From Pseudoalteromonas undina (GTDB lineage: Bacteria > Pseudomonadota > Gammaproteobacteria > Enterobacterales > Alteromonadaceae): 64,000 nucleotides of DNA. The position numbers and the translations under genes were made by a program. This document shows positions 7,592 through 16,616 of the stretch, one piece after another (positions within the stretch are counted from its first letter, which is position 1; every line of letters begins with the position of its first letter). The DNA lies in assembly GCF_000238275.3 (NCBI RefSeq), contig NZ_AHCF03000004.1:310001-374000 (forward strand), in the 5' to 3' direction. The notes beneath the pieces are model-generated. The model was not told where the DNA came from. It searched no databases and worked only from the letters and a program-made list of their open reading frames with translations.

Positions 7592-8821
7592 TTACTCAGC
7601 GACTAAGTTACTTTGCTCTAATGCTGTTGCTGATGGGTCACGAATATAATTAAATAGCATAGCCAAAAATAATATGACTGCGAAACCCGTAGCTAAATAA
7701 AAACCGTAGCGCACGTGTCCAAAGTAATCGCTGATCATACCCATAAATAAAGGTGCTAAGGCGGCTGACAGTGCGGTAAAAAATAATATAACGCCGGCTA
7801 CTGCGCCGTGTTGATGCACAGGAAAACACGATATTCCCTTAGAATTTAAAGTAGGGTAGACCATCGACATAAATAAACCTGAGAGAGGCAATAAAGCCAC
7901 AGCCCAATCAACGCCGCCATAAAGAGTGCCAACGTAACACAGCGCAATGCCAAAGCTTAAGTAAGCCATAACTCCTTGCCAACTAAACCTATTCAGTAAC
8001 CATACCGCAATAAAACGCCCTGCAGCACGTAACACAAAAAAGATTGTAAGTGCGTAAGTGGCCAGCAGCGGCCATGAGCCAGTGTAATCTTTTAGTAGAG
8101 TAGGCATCCACACGTATATGGCGACTTCGGTGGCAACATATAAAGCAATTGCAAGTGAAAAACCCAGTGCATAAGGATTTTTAACCATTTTCATAGTCGT
8201 TTTTAGTGAGGCTGGCTTATCTGTACTTTTTACCACAGCAGGGTAATCGGCACGCCAAGCTAGCAATGCCAAAATCAAACACATAATGCCAGCAATAATG
8301 TAAAGGTAAGTCCAACTTACATTTTGAACCAGCAGCACGCCAACTAAAGCAGGGCCAACAATGGCACCAATGCCAAAAAAACCTTCTACTTTATTCATGG
8401 TTTTGGTGTGCTCTTCGTTGCTATTAGAAATATCACCTAAAAGCGCCAATGCACCGGTTTTAAATAAACCAATGGCGAGGCCAATACAGCACAGTAAAAA
8501 AACAAAAAATATAAAGCTGCTACTAATCGCAAACAAAAAACAACTTGCAGAGAATATTAATAATCCAAGCATAATCGTTTTTTTACGGCCAAGACTATCG
8601 GCTAAAAAGCCTAGAAATAATCCACTTATTGCAATCATGGCCATAGGCGCATAATGAAACGCACTGGCTTGGGTCATACTTAAACCAAAATCGCTTATGA
8701 GTTCGGGAATGATCATGTCAACGGCGTCAGAGGTCATGGCAAACATAAAAAACATCATGTATGTGAGCCAACGAATTTGTTGCAACGGATCGCTGCTTAC
8801 GTGTGTGTGTGATTTTGTCAT
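7592..8821 (-). CDS. MFS sugar permease of the sucrose locus
   Basis: 409 aa from the ATG at 8821, preceded by GAGGAAAAG; the frame opens 33 bases earlier without a ribosome site. About twelve hydrophobic segments are visible. The MFS motif between helices 2 and 3 is FLGFLADSLGRKKTIM, and the equivalent loop in the second half is partly kept. It most likely moves sucrose from periplasm to cytoplasm by proton symport, placing intact sucrose next to the cytoplasmic phosphorylase; that substrate is inferred from context. It runs leftward, divergent from the phosphorylase gene, with 102 bases to the receptor palindrome, so it could share a transcript with the receptor or have its own promoter in the 8822-8993 region. 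Confidence 0.85.
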   Translation of the reverse strand: MTKSHTHVSSDPLQQIRWLTYMMFFMFAMTSDAVDMIIPELISDFGLSMTQASAFHYAPMAMIAISGLFLGFLADSLGRKKTIMLGLLIFSASCFLFAISSSFIFFVFLLCCIGLAIGLFKTGALALLGDISNSNEEHTKTMNKVEGFFGIGAIVGPALVGVLLVQNVSWTYLYIIAGIMCLILALLAWRADYPAVVKSTDKPASLKTTMKMVKNPYALGFSLAIALYVATEVAIYVWMPTLLKDYTGSWPLLATYALTIFFVLRAAGRFIAVWLLNRFSWQGVMAYLSFGIALCYVGTLYGGVDWAVALLPLSGLFMSMVYPTLNSKGISCFPVHQHGAVAGVILFFTALSAALAPLFMGMISDYFGHVRYGFYLATGFAVILFLAMLFNYIRDPSATALEQSNLVAE

Positions 8822-8959
8822 TTGCTTTTCCTCGTTAAATGCTTGGTAACACACATTAAGTTGTCAGTAACTTATTGTAGTATTAATCGAGCCACGATAT
8901 TTGTATGTAAAATATTTAAAAATTACTTGTAAATTCTCACTTGCTAGTTAAAGATATAT

Positions 8960-8973
8960 CTTAATCGATTAAG
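8960..8973. promoter_or_regulatory. LacI-family operator before sucrose phosphorylase
   Basis: CTTAATCGATTAAG is a perfect 14-bp palindrome, 21 bases before the phosphorylase ATG and in the shared region with the divergent permease. It matches the core of the operator at 7456-7493. Confidence 0.85.
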
Positions 8974-8993
8974 TTTCAACTTGGTAATCACAC

Positions 8994-10466
8994 ATGATGA
9001 AGAATAAAGTTCAATTGATCACATATGCTGATCGAATCACCGGTAAAGATATAAACGCATTAACAGCACTTCTAAAGGGTCCACTTAAAGACGTTTTTGC
9101 AGGGGTACACTTATTACCATTTTATAACCCAATAGATGGTAGCGATGCAGGTTTTGACCCAATTAATCACAGTGAAGTTGATGCCCGAATAGGAACTTGG
9201 TCAGATATTCAAGCACTTGGAAAAGACCATGATTTAATGGCCGACTTAATAGTAAACCATGTATCGGCGCAATCGTTTCAATTTCAAGATGTGCTGGCCA
9301 AAGGCAAAGGATCTGAATTTTGGGATTTATTTTTAACTAAAGAAGACGTATTCCCTAATGGCATGAGCAACCAAGAACAACAAGCCATTTACCGTCCGCG
9401 TCCTGGAAGCTGTTTTACACCAATGAAATGCGGTGATGGTCAAACGTATGATTTTTGGACCACCTTTACCGACAACCAAATTGATATAAATGTAAAAGTA
9501 GAAGCAGGCATTGCTTATTTAAATAACGTACTTACTAAATTTTCTGCTAACAACGTAAACATTATTCGTTTAGATGCAGCGGGTTACGCCATTAAGCAAG
9601 CAGGTACTAACTGTTTTATGCTCGATGAAACATTTGCCTATTTAGATAAACTCTCAAAGCAGGCAAATGATTTAGGCATGGAAACCATTGCTGAAATTCA
9701 TAGTCATTATCAAACTCAAGTTGACGTGGCTAAGCGCGTAAACATGGTGTACGACTTTGCCCTACCACCGCTTATTTTACATAGCTTATTTAATAATGAC
9801 GTAGACGCACTGCTTAAGTGGTTACAAATTTCACCACGTAATTGTTTAACTGTACTAGACACCCATGATGGCATTGGCATTATTGACGCGGGTCCAATGG
9901 GCGATAAGCCAGGGCTGTTAAACGCATCTCAAATAGATAATCTAGTAGAAACCATGCATGCCAACAGCAATAACCAGAGCCGTAAAGCAACAGGTGCAGC
10001 TGCAAGTAACGTCGACCTCTATCAAGTTAACTGTACGTATTACGATGCATTGGGCGCAAATGATTTTGATTACTTATTATCTCGCGCCATTCAATTTTTT
10101 GCACCGGGTGTACCACAAGTGTATTACGGTGGTTTATTTGCTTGCAAAAATGATATGGAGCTTCTGGCGAGCACGAATGTTGGTCGTGACATTAATCGCC
10201 CTTATCTAGATGCCGCTAAAATAGATGAAGCGCTAAATAAGCCGGTAGTAAAAGGATTAATAGCGTTAATTAAAATACGTAATGAACACCCTGCATTTGC
10301 TGGTGAATTTACTGCTCAAGGTGGCGCAAGTGTATGTTGTTTAATGTGGAAGCTTGAACAACAGTCAATTTCTTTGAGTATTGATTTTACAAGTCGTACC
10401 GCACTTATTACACAGGTTAATGGTGCTCAAGAAACCACTTTAAACTTACAAAGTTTATTAGTTTAA
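8994..10466 (+). CDS. gtfA: Sucrose phosphorylase (GH13)
   Basis: 490 aa cytoplasmic enzyme that splits sucrose with phosphate into alpha-glucose-1-phosphate and fructose. It opens with KVQLITYADR and shows GVHLLPFYNP-DGSDAGFDP and IYRPRPG, as in characterised sucrose phosphorylases. The catalytic residues are all present: nucleophile D194 (RLDAAGY), acid/base E234 (AEIHSHYQ) and D292 (DTHDGIG). Their spacing of 40 and 58 residues equals that of the Bifidobacterium enzyme. GAAASNVDLYQVN and QVYYGG further support it. Length is close to the usual ~490-505. Related phosphorylases acting on sucrose-6-phosphate or glucosylglycerol exist, so specificity is likely rather than certain. Two ATGs stand in tandem at 8994 and 8997. 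The operator at 8960 and the nearby LacI gene indicate induction by the sugar. Confidence 0.93.
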   Translation: MMKNKVQLITYADRITGKDINALTALLKGPLKDVFAGVHLLPFYNPIDGSDAGFDPINHSEVDARIGTWSDIQALGKDHDLMADLIVNHVSAQSFQFQDVLAKGKGSEFWDLFLTKEDVFPNGMSNQEQQAIYRPRPGSCFTPMKCGDGQTYDFWTTFTDNQIDINVKVEAGIAYLNNVLTKFSANNVNIIRLDAAGYAIKQAGTNCFMLDETFAYLDKLSKQANDLGMETIAEIHSHYQTQVDVAKRVNMVYDFALPPLILHSLFNNDVDALLKWLQISPRNCLTVLDTHDGIGIIDAGPMGDKPGLLNASQIDNLVETMHANSNNQSRKATGAAASNVDLYQVNCTYYDALGANDFDYLLSRAIQFFAPGVPQVYYGGLFACKNDMELLASTNVGRDINRPYLDAAKIDEALNKPVVKGLIALIKIRNEHPAFAGEFTAQGGASVCCLMWKLEQQSISLSIDFTSRTALITQVNGAQETTLNLQSLLV

Positions 10467-10487
10467 ATAGCTTTATTTGTTGAAAAC

Positions 10488-10520
10488 CAAAAAGCCAAGC
10501 AACTTAAGCTTGGCTTTTTT
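10488..10520. terminator. Bidirectional terminator between sucrose phosphorylase and lacI-type gene
   Basis: AAGCCAAGC-aactta-GCTTGGCTT with A-rich left flank and six T at the right. It serves the convergent phosphorylase and LacI genes. Confidence 0.88.
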
Positions 10521-10540
10521 ATCTGCGCTACTAACAGCGC

Positions 10541-11572
10541 TCAGCTACTTGCACCAATATCGAGTGCGTAACCTACTTCGTGTTGTTTTTCTTCTTTAGA
10601 AATAAATAAGTTAGCAGCTATTACACCTTTTTCTTGGCTATTTTGATGAATAGTCGTAAGGCGAGGCACAAAACGGGCTGCTTCTTCTATGCCATCAAAT
10701 CCAACAATACGTAGCTCATTCCCTATTTTTATCCCTTGTTTTATTGCTTCTCGCATGGTGGCGAGGGCGATTAAATCACTCATACATATAATCACATCAG
10801 GGCGTGGTGAGGCGTTTAATACTTCTTTTGCAGCTATGCTGGCAAAACGCTCGCTACTTTCAGGAATATTCCAAATGCGGTCGTCGGCTACCGTTACATT
10901 CGCTTCATTTAACGCACGCTGATAACCTCGTAAGCGTTGGTGAGAAATAGATTGACCCGTTTCAAACTCATGATGTTCGTAAACTCGGCACAATACATTT
11001 TCATCGAGTAATCTCAAGCCCAATATTGCCACGTTATCAGTTGCACTGTGCAAAACATGTTTGGCTATTTCGTAACTGGCTTGTTCGTTGTTTATATTAA
11101 TTGAGGCGTTGCGGGCAATATCAAAATCCACAGTGACCACATGTTTTTGTACTGTTTTTAGTTGCTCTACTAGTGCTTTATTGCGCGGGCGTCCATAACA
11201 AATAAAGCCATCAACAAAATCAACAACATTATTAAGGTTGTCGCTATTGCCTGAAAACAATAAAACATTAATGCCGTTTTTTTCAAGCACTGAGGTTACA
11301 CCACGCATAAAGCTACTCGCGACAGGGTCTGACACCATATATTCCACGCTATCTGGCAGCACTAAAGCAACAATATTAAATGTGCCACTTCGCAAAGATT
11401 GCGCCGCTTTATTAGGGCCATAATAACCGAGCTCTTTACAAGCTTTAAGTATGGCTTCGCGGCGTTTAGCAGAGAGTTGATCAGGGCGATTAAACGCATT
11501 TGATACCGTAGCATTAGACACACCTAATTCTTTGGCAATACTCTTTAATGTCCAGCGGGTGGGTTTACTCAT
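10541..11572 (-). CDS. LacI-family regulator of the sucrose locus
   Basis: 343 aa. Residues ~5-55 are a LacI DNA-binding domain (WTLKSIAKELGVSNATVSNAF, then RPDQLSAKRREAILKACKELGY) with hinge helix KAAQSLRSG. The rest is a periplasmic-binding-protein-like effector domain (VDFVDGFICYGRP, ASPRPDVIICMSDLIALATM, IVGFDGIEEAARFVPRLTTIHQ). LacI proteins bind symmetrical sites with a central CG; CTTAATCGATTAAG, found twice in this locus, has that form, so I infer it is this protein's operator. I see no copy before its own start. The effector is probably sucrose or a product of it. Confidence 0.9.
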   Translation of the reverse strand: MSKPTRWTLKSIAKELGVSNATVSNAFNRPDQLSAKRREAILKACKELGYYGPNKAAQSLRSGTFNIVALVLPDSVEYMVSDPVASSFMRGVTSVLEKNGINVLLFSGNSDNLNNVVDFVDGFICYGRPRNKALVEQLKTVQKHVVTVDFDIARNASININNEQASYEIAKHVLHSATDNVAILGLRLLDENVLCRVYEHHEFETGQSISHQRLRGYQRALNEANVTVADDRIWNIPESSERFASIAAKEVLNASPRPDVIICMSDLIALATMREAIKQGIKIGNELRIVGFDGIEEAARFVPRLTTIHQNSQEKGVIAANLFISKEEKQHEVGYALDIGASS

Positions 11573-11653
11573 CGGCGACTCTTAACTACTTAGCAGGGAA
11601 TTAGTAAATTAACATATTAGGCTGTTTAATATAACAAAAACTGTTGTATTGAG

Positions 11654-12547
11654 TTAATGCCGACACTGTTTAGGTGCAATACCAAAAGTTTGCTTAAATA
11701 AACGGCTAAAATGACTGGCGCTATTAAAACCAAGGTCGTAGCACACTTTACTTATAGCTTGGCCTTCTAATAAAAGCGTGCGGGCTTTTTTAAGCCTAAG
11801 TTGTTGCTGCCAAAGCGCAGGGCTGGTGCCAAAAGCGAGTTTAAATTGCTGGTAAAACTTACTACGACTCATACAAGTTATTTTGCATAAGGTGTCTATG
11901 TCGAGTGTGTCGCTTAAATGCTCTTCAATGTATTGCAGTGCATCACTCACGTTACTTTTTAGACGCAGTTTATCGCAGTTTGCCATTAATAAATCACGGC
12001 TTTGTTGTTGCAGTAAACGGGTGATCAATTCGTTTAACGATAAATCAATTAGGTAGTGTCGCTCGGCGCCTTGCTCACTAAATAAATGCACCATTCGCTC
12101 TAATAACTGCTGAGTTTGCGCATTATGTTGGGTATGCACTAAATTAGGGCTGTATTCAAATAAGGTATCACTAGCAAAGTTTTGCTGCATATTAAGCGCA
12201 TTAGCCACATTGGTTATTTTATCTGTGCTGATTTCAATCGCTAAACAGGTGGTAGGTGAGTTGAGAGTTGCCTGTGGAAAATCAATCAGCACCCCTTGCT
12301 CGGGCGCTAATACAAACGATTCGTGGGGTAAAAACGCTTTATGATAATGACTATTCTCAACATGCATAATTTTCTTGCCACTGAGCATGGCACAAAACAG
12401 TAATTCGTTTGAATGCAGCGCCACTTTTTGCGCACTTTTATAAGTATCATAAATACTCAGTTCGCTGTTGTCGGCAGCAAAGCTCACTTTGTTTTCAATA
12501 AGTACATCAAGTTGTTGGCGTTTTTTATTTAACTGTGACGAATACAT
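11654..12547 (-). CDS. AraC-family regulator with AraC_N (YqhC-type) domain
   Basis: 297 aa. Residues ~20-180 resemble the AraC-type N-terminal domain found in YqhC-like regulators (LLFCAMLSGKKIMHVEN, FLPHESFVLAPEQGVLIDFP). Residues ~195-297 hold two helix-turn-helix motifs (LDIDTLCKITCMSRSKFYQQFKLAFG and ISKVCYDLGFNSASHFSRLFKQ). It is divergent from an aldehyde dehydrogenase gene, which it very probably activates in response to an aldehyde or alcohol. Two direct TTTGGACT repeats 21 bases apart in the gap are candidate binding sites. Confidence 0.87.
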   Translation of the reverse strand: MYSSQLNKKRQQLDVLIENKVSFAADNSELSIYDTYKSAQKVALHSNELLFCAMLSGKKIMHVENSHYHKAFLPHESFVLAPEQGVLIDFPQATLNSPTTCLAIEISTDKITNVANALNMQQNFASDTLFEYSPNLVHTQHNAQTQQLLERMVHLFSEQGAERHYLIDLSLNELITRLLQQQSRDLLMANCDKLRLKSNVSDALQYIEEHLSDTLDIDTLCKITCMSRSKFYQQFKLAFGTSPALWQQQLRLKKARTLLLEGQAISKVCYDLGFNSASHFSRLFKQTFGIAPKQCRH

Positions 12548-12573
12548 AATCAGCCTTTTTAATGATTAAATCG

Positions 12574-12602
12574 TTTGGACTCACAGACAATTTTTTTGGA
12601 CT
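12574..12602. promoter_or_regulatory. Two direct TTTGGACT repeats, possible AraC half-sites
   Basis: TTTGGACT occurs at 12574-12581 and 12595-12602, a 21-base period or two helical turns on one face of DNA. Direct repeats with this spacing are typical of AraC-family activator sites. Confidence 0.5.
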
Positions 12603-12738
12603 GCTAATCAAGTTTTTAAGCGCTTAATAGTCTAATGTCAATCAATACCGATTAAATATAAAGCAACTAGCTACATTACTCTAACAAGTTGCTGGTATTT
12701 CGGCTTAGACTTTTAGCTAACAACAAGAGAACACACAT

Positions 12739-14259
12739 ATGATTTACGCAAATCCAGGCACAGCAGACGCACTCATCACATTTAAACAGCAGTATGGTAA
12801 CTATATTGGCGGCGAGTGGGTTGAACCCGTTAATGGTCAATACTTTGAGAATATTAGCCCTGTAAATGGCAAAGTGTTTTGTAAAATTCCCCGCTCTGAC
12901 AAAGACGATATTAATTTGGCGCTTGATAAAGCGCATGCCGTAAAAACGCAGTGGGGCACCACCTCAGTTACCGAGCGCAGTAATATTTTATTAAAAATTG
13001 CTGATCGCATTGAACAAAATCTAGAGCTACTTGCAGTGGCCGAAACATGGGATAACGGTAAAGCCATTCGCGAAACCCTCGCCGCGGATATTCCACTTGC
13101 TGCGGACCACTTTCGTTACTTTGCCGGTTGCTTGCGTGCTCAAGATGGCAGTATTGGTGAAATAGACGAAACCACGGTGGCGTATCATTTTCATGAACCA
13201 TTAGGTGTTGTAGGGCAAATTATTCCGTGGAACTTTCCAATTTTAATGGCTGCATGGAAACTAGCACCTGCACTTGCAGCTGGTAACTGTGTGGTACTTA
13301 AACCTGCTGAGCAAACACCCGCCTCAATATTAGTATTAATGGAAATTATTGGTGATTTACTACCCGGCGGCGTGCTAAACGTAGTAAATGGCTTTGGTAA
13401 AGAAGCCGGTGAAGCACTGGCAACTAATACGCGTATAGCTAAAATTGCCTTTACAGGCTCAACCCCTGTGGGTTCACATATTTTAAAATGCGCAGCTGAA
13501 AATATTATTCCTTCAACGGTAGAACTTGGGGGAAAATCACCTAATATCTTCTTTAACGATGTTATGGAAAAAGACGACTCATACCTAGATAAAGCAATTG
13601 AGGGCGCTATTCTTGCCTACTTTAACCAAGGTGAAGTATGTACTTGTCCATCACGCTTGTTCATTCAAGAAGATATTTATGAGCAATTTATAGAACGCAT
13701 TTTAAAACGTACCAAGCAAATTAAACGCGGTAACCCGCTAGACAGCGAAACCATGGTAGGTGCGCAAGCCTCTAAAGCACAGTTTGATAAAATTTTAAGT
13801 TACATAGATATTGGCAAACAAGAAGGTGCTGAAGTACTCAGTGGCGGTCATGTTGAGCAACTTAGCGATGAGCTAAATGGTGGCTATTACATTCAACCTA
13901 CTTTATTAAAAGGCACTAACGATATGCGCGTGTTCCAAGAAGAAATTTTTGGCCCCGTTATTTCAATGTCGACCTTTAAAGACGAAGCCGAAGCGCTCGA
14001 ATTGGCTAACAGCTCAGAATTTGGTTTAGGCGCAGGTGTATGGAGCCGTAATATGAACCGCGCTTATCACTTTGGTCGCAAAATAGAAGCCGGTCGCGTA
14101 TGGACCAACTGTTACCATATGTACCCAGCACACGCTGCGTTTGGCGGTTATAAAAAGTCTGGTATAGGCCGCGAAACGCACAAACTCGCGCTCGATCATT
14201 ACCAACAAACTAAAAACTTATTAGTAAGTTACAGCGAAGATCCCCTTGGCTTCTTTTAA
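12739..14259 (+). CDS. NAD-dependent aldehyde dehydrogenase (AldB/ExaC type)
   Basis: 506 aa cytoplasmic ALDH oxidising an aldehyde, probably acetaldehyde or another short chain, to the acid. Motifs run in family order: [34 protein letters not shown], the general base E262 in ELGGKSPN, and the catalytic C301 in [12 protein letters not shown]. The sequence ends [23 protein letters not shown], and both the length and this ending fit ExaC/AldB proteins. It is preceded by a 190-base divergent region shared with the AraC regulator and followed by a terminator. The precise substrate is not determinable here. Confidence 0.92.
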   Translation: MIYANPGTADALITFKQQYGNYIGGEWVEPVNGQYFENISPVNGKVFCKIPRSDKDDINLALDKAHAVKTQWGTTSVTERSNILLKIADRIEQNLELLAVAETWDNGKAIRETLAADIPLAADHFRYFAGCLRAQDGSIGEIDETTVAYHFHEPLGVVGQIIPWNFPILMAAWKLAPALAAGNCVVLKPAEQTPASILVLMEIIGDLLPGGVLNVVNGFGKEAGEALATNTRIAKIAFTGSTPVGSHILKCAAENIIPSTVELGGKSPNIFFNDVMEKDDSYLDKAIEGAILAYFNQGEVCTCPSRLFIQEDIYEQFIERILKRTKQIKRGNPLDSETMVGAQASKAQFDKILSYIDIGKQEGAEVLSGGHVEQLSDELNGGYYIQPTLLKGTNDMRVFQEEIFGPVISMSTFKDEAEALELANSSEFGLGAGVWSRNMNRAYHFGRKIEAGRVWTNCYHMYPAHAAFGGYKKSGIGRETHKLALDHYQQTKNLLVSYSEDPLGFF

Positions 14260-14585
14260 TAAGGCGTTTTAGTTTAAACAAACAACCTATAAGTAATGAA
14301 AGCGCTGCATTGTTGTAGCGCTTTGTTTTTTTAAAAACTAATACTGATAGCATTTGATTAGTGGTTAATTATAATAATAAAGAAATGATTTATTAATGAC
14401 GCGAAATAAAACCTCAGTGAATCATGCACAAAGAGGGTAATAAGGCGCTGGGTTGAAAAAGTAGATTAAAGGTTCTAGCTCAGGGCTGTTTGTACAAGCT
14501 CACAGCTCGTCACTCGAAGCCGGCTCATTTTCTCCTCTGTGTTTAAAAAGGCTTTAGTGAATTAATCACAAAAAGGATTATGGTG
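14260..14585. other. Intergenic region with a terminator and no gene
   Basis: It contains the terminator at 14299-14332 and an otherwise featureless AT-rich stretch. A more GC-rich patch around 14477-14535 has repeated GCTC/GAGC-type words but I could not fold it into a convincing element. AAGGA at 14573-14577 is the ribosome site of the next gene. Confidence 0.5.
14299..14332 (+). terminator. Terminator after aldehyde dehydrogenase
   Basis: AAAGCGCT-gcattgttgt-AGCGCTTT followed by GTTTTTTT. The ten-base loop is long but the stem is perfect. Confidence 0.75.
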
Positions 14586-15191
14586 ATGTTTGAAACGATT
14601 GCGATTTATTCAGGGTTAATAGCCACATTATGGATATTCATTGGTGTTTATGTAGCAAGTCGGTTTTATAAAGGTTACAGCCATTCTAAACAATTTTGTA
14701 GTGAATTAGGTGCAACAGGAAGCCCAACTGAAAAACTGTCACCGCTAATTAATAATTATCCTTTAGGTTTTCTATTTTGCTTTTTTGGCTGGTATTTGGC
14801 GCAATTGGCTAATGTTTCTATATTGGTTAATATCGCTGGTTGGTTAGTTATAGTGCATGGTATTGGTACCTGGGTTGCGGGTTATTTTCCTATGGATGCT
14901 GACCCATTTACTAAACATCCAACTTTTAGCTGCAAGGTACATTCTTGGGCTGGTTTTATTATGTTACTTTCGTTGGTTGTAGCACCAATATTAATAGCTA
15001 TTAGTCCAACCACAGAAGTTATCTCTCTATACTTTCGTGTTTTTTCAATTGTTTCTGTTATCGCTACAGTTTATTATCTGTTTGCTATGGCTAAAGCAAT
15101 AAAACTACAAAGTAAACCTGGTACCTATCAACGTATCTCTTATGGTATTCAATTAAGTTGGTTAAGTGTTTTTTCAATAGCATTAATTTAA
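14586..15191 (+). CDS. DUF998-family integral membrane protein
   Basis: 201 aa with about six membrane segments and the DUF998 pattern: an N-terminal helix, LGATGSPTEKLSPLINNYPLGFLF, a conserved WVAGYFPMDADPFTKHPTFSCKVHSWAG loop region (FP-x-D and a His pair), and further helices. Function is unknown for the family. Three starts are possible; I prefer the ATG at 14586 because AAGGA lies eight bases upstream, whereas the ATG at 14580 is only two bases from it. The gene stands alone. Confidence 0.72.
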   Translation: MFETIAIYSGLIATLWIFIGVYVASRFYKGYSHSKQFCSELGATGSPTEKLSPLINNYPLGFLFCFFGWYLAQLANVSILVNIAGWLVIVHGIGTWVAGYFPMDADPFTKHPTFSCKVHSWAGFIMLLSLVVAPILIAISPTTEVISLYFRVFSIVSVIATVYYLFAMAKAIKLQSKPGTYQRISYGIQLSWLSVFSIALI

Positions 15192-15305
15192 AACAATCAC
15201 TAGTGCCTATCATTTGTTTAAACGTTAGGCTTGTCAATCTAAGAAATACATCAGCATTGTGTTGATTTTAGCTCATTATTTGGGCTTATAAATTAAGGAA
15301 GACTC

Positions 15306-15515
15306 ATGAATATAAACGATACCAAATTACGTTTTATTTTACTAAGAGGTCCTTTAGGCTGGGGAATTTCTACAGCTATTTTATTTCAATTAATCATGCA
15401 CCTTACAGGTGAGCAAGATTTTTTTGATGGAATCATTTCATCTTTAATAATATTTCCTTTAGTAGGCATATTATTTGGATACTTTATGTGGCATTCAAAA
15501 CATAAAAAGAACTAA
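15306..15515 (+). CDS. Small two-helix membrane protein, unknown
   Basis: 69 aa with hydrophobic segments at about residues 18-32 and 42-62, separated by an acidic GEQDFFDG loop, and a basic tail HSKHKKN. AAGGAAG precedes the ATG at good distance, so it is likely expressed. I do not recognise a family. It sits among other small single genes with no clear operon partner. Confidence 0.6.
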   Translation: MNINDTKLRFILLRGPLGWGISTAILFQLIMHLTGEQDFFDGIISSLIIFPLVGILFGYFMWHSKHKKN

Positions 15516-15586
15516 ATAACTGAGAGACCTACCTTAATTACTTGGTTTTTTTGAAAGTTTTTAGCTGTAATTACAAGGAGGTTTGA

Positions 15587-16138
15587 GTGAACATTTGTGA
15601 AACCCAAAGATTGCTTATTCGGCAGTTTTCAATTGATGATGTGCCGGCATTAAGTAAAATTCTTAGTGACGATGAAGTGATGAAATACTCAATTCGTGGT
15701 GTGTGCGATGAAGCCGCAACTGGTGAATTTATAAAGTGGTGTTTACAATGCTACGATTCATATGATTTGGGCCCATGGGCACTAATAGATAAAAACAGCG
15801 ATTTATTGATTGGATTTTGTGGTATTTCCCCACAAAGTGTTGCGGGGAACGAAGAGCCTAATTTAGGGTATCGATTAGCGGTCGATTTTTGGAATAAAGG
15901 CTTAGCCTGCGAAGCGGCTAAAAGTGTTTTAAAGTATGTGTTTACTCAAACTACTCATCAATCCGTTGTTGTTATTATTGAACCTGAGCATATTGCGTCA
16001 TTGAGAGTAGCAAAGAAAATTGGCTTTACAGATTATAGCAATCATGAATTTCACGGTCGTGCCGTACAGTTATATCGATTAACAAAGGCGCAGTGGAATG
16101 AATGGACTTCTTTAGATGTTGCTTATGTAGCTACCTAA
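15587..16138 (+). CDS. GNAT-family N-acetyltransferase (RimJ/RimL type)
   Basis: 183 aa. It begins TQRLLIRQFSIDDVPALSKIL, the usual opening of RimJ/RimL-like GNAT enzymes, and has the acetyl-CoA region PNLGYRLAVDFWNKGLACEAAKSVLKYVF and the conserved SLRVAKKIGFTDY motif near the end. It would transfer acetyl from acetyl-CoA to an amine on a protein terminus or small molecule; the acceptor is unknown. The start is GTG at 15587, strongly supported by AAGGAGG (15575-15581) five bases upstream. Confidence 0.88.
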   Translation: MNICETQRLLIRQFSIDDVPALSKILSDDEVMKYSIRGVCDEAATGEFIKWCLQCYDSYDLGPWALIDKNSDLLIGFCGISPQSVAGNEEPNLGYRLAVDFWNKGLACEAAKSVLKYVFTQTTHQSVVVIIEPEHIASLRVAKKIGFTDYSNHEFHGRAVQLYRLTKAQWNEWTSLDVAYVAT

Positions 16139-16181
16139 AGCTCAAGATAGTTAACTTTGGTTTGTTAAAAGAAAATTTTTA

Positions 16182-16439
16182 ATGGATATAGATTCTCACA
16201 TAGTTCAGCTTGAAAAAAATAACCGAAAGTTATTTAGTGCCTCTCATCATTTGGGACTTACGATAGCGATGGCTGTTATTATTTTGTTGTTAATGTTTTA
16301 TTTCAGCCCATTGATAGGGCTTGCTTGTTCAGGTTTTGCTGCTTTCTTTTTAAACTTTTTCTATTCACAGTATACCTTTAGAAAACTCAACGCCCGCATA
16401 ACACTACTGCAAACCAAAATTGAACAAACCTCTAAGTAA
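16182..16439 (+). CDS. Small membrane protein with C-terminal coiled coil, unknown
   Basis: 85 aa. A polar N-terminus (DSHIVQLEKNNRKLF) is followed by two hydrophobic segments at about residues 24-42 and 44-60, and a heptad-like tail (FRKLNARITLLQTKIEQ) likely to form a coiled coil. No family recognised. It starts 43 bases after the acetyltransferase and could share its transcript. The ribosome site is weak. Confidence 0.55.
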   Translation: MDIDSHIVQLEKNNRKLFSASHHLGLTIAMAVIILLLMFYFSPLIGLACSGFAAFFLNFFYSQYTFRKLNARITLLQTKIEQTSK

Positions 16440-16616
16440 GCTGTTGCTCTTAATTTAAAGCCAGTTCATTTTAAATGTTACTCATTGTTAGCTGCTTTTA
16501 TTGTTGCTAAGTTATTGCTGTAAAAAAGTTTGCTGATACTTATTGGATTTAAGATATTTTTAGTTCCACCAAATGAGTTTACAGTAATTATATAGCCTAA
16601 TTTAAAATGGATTTTC

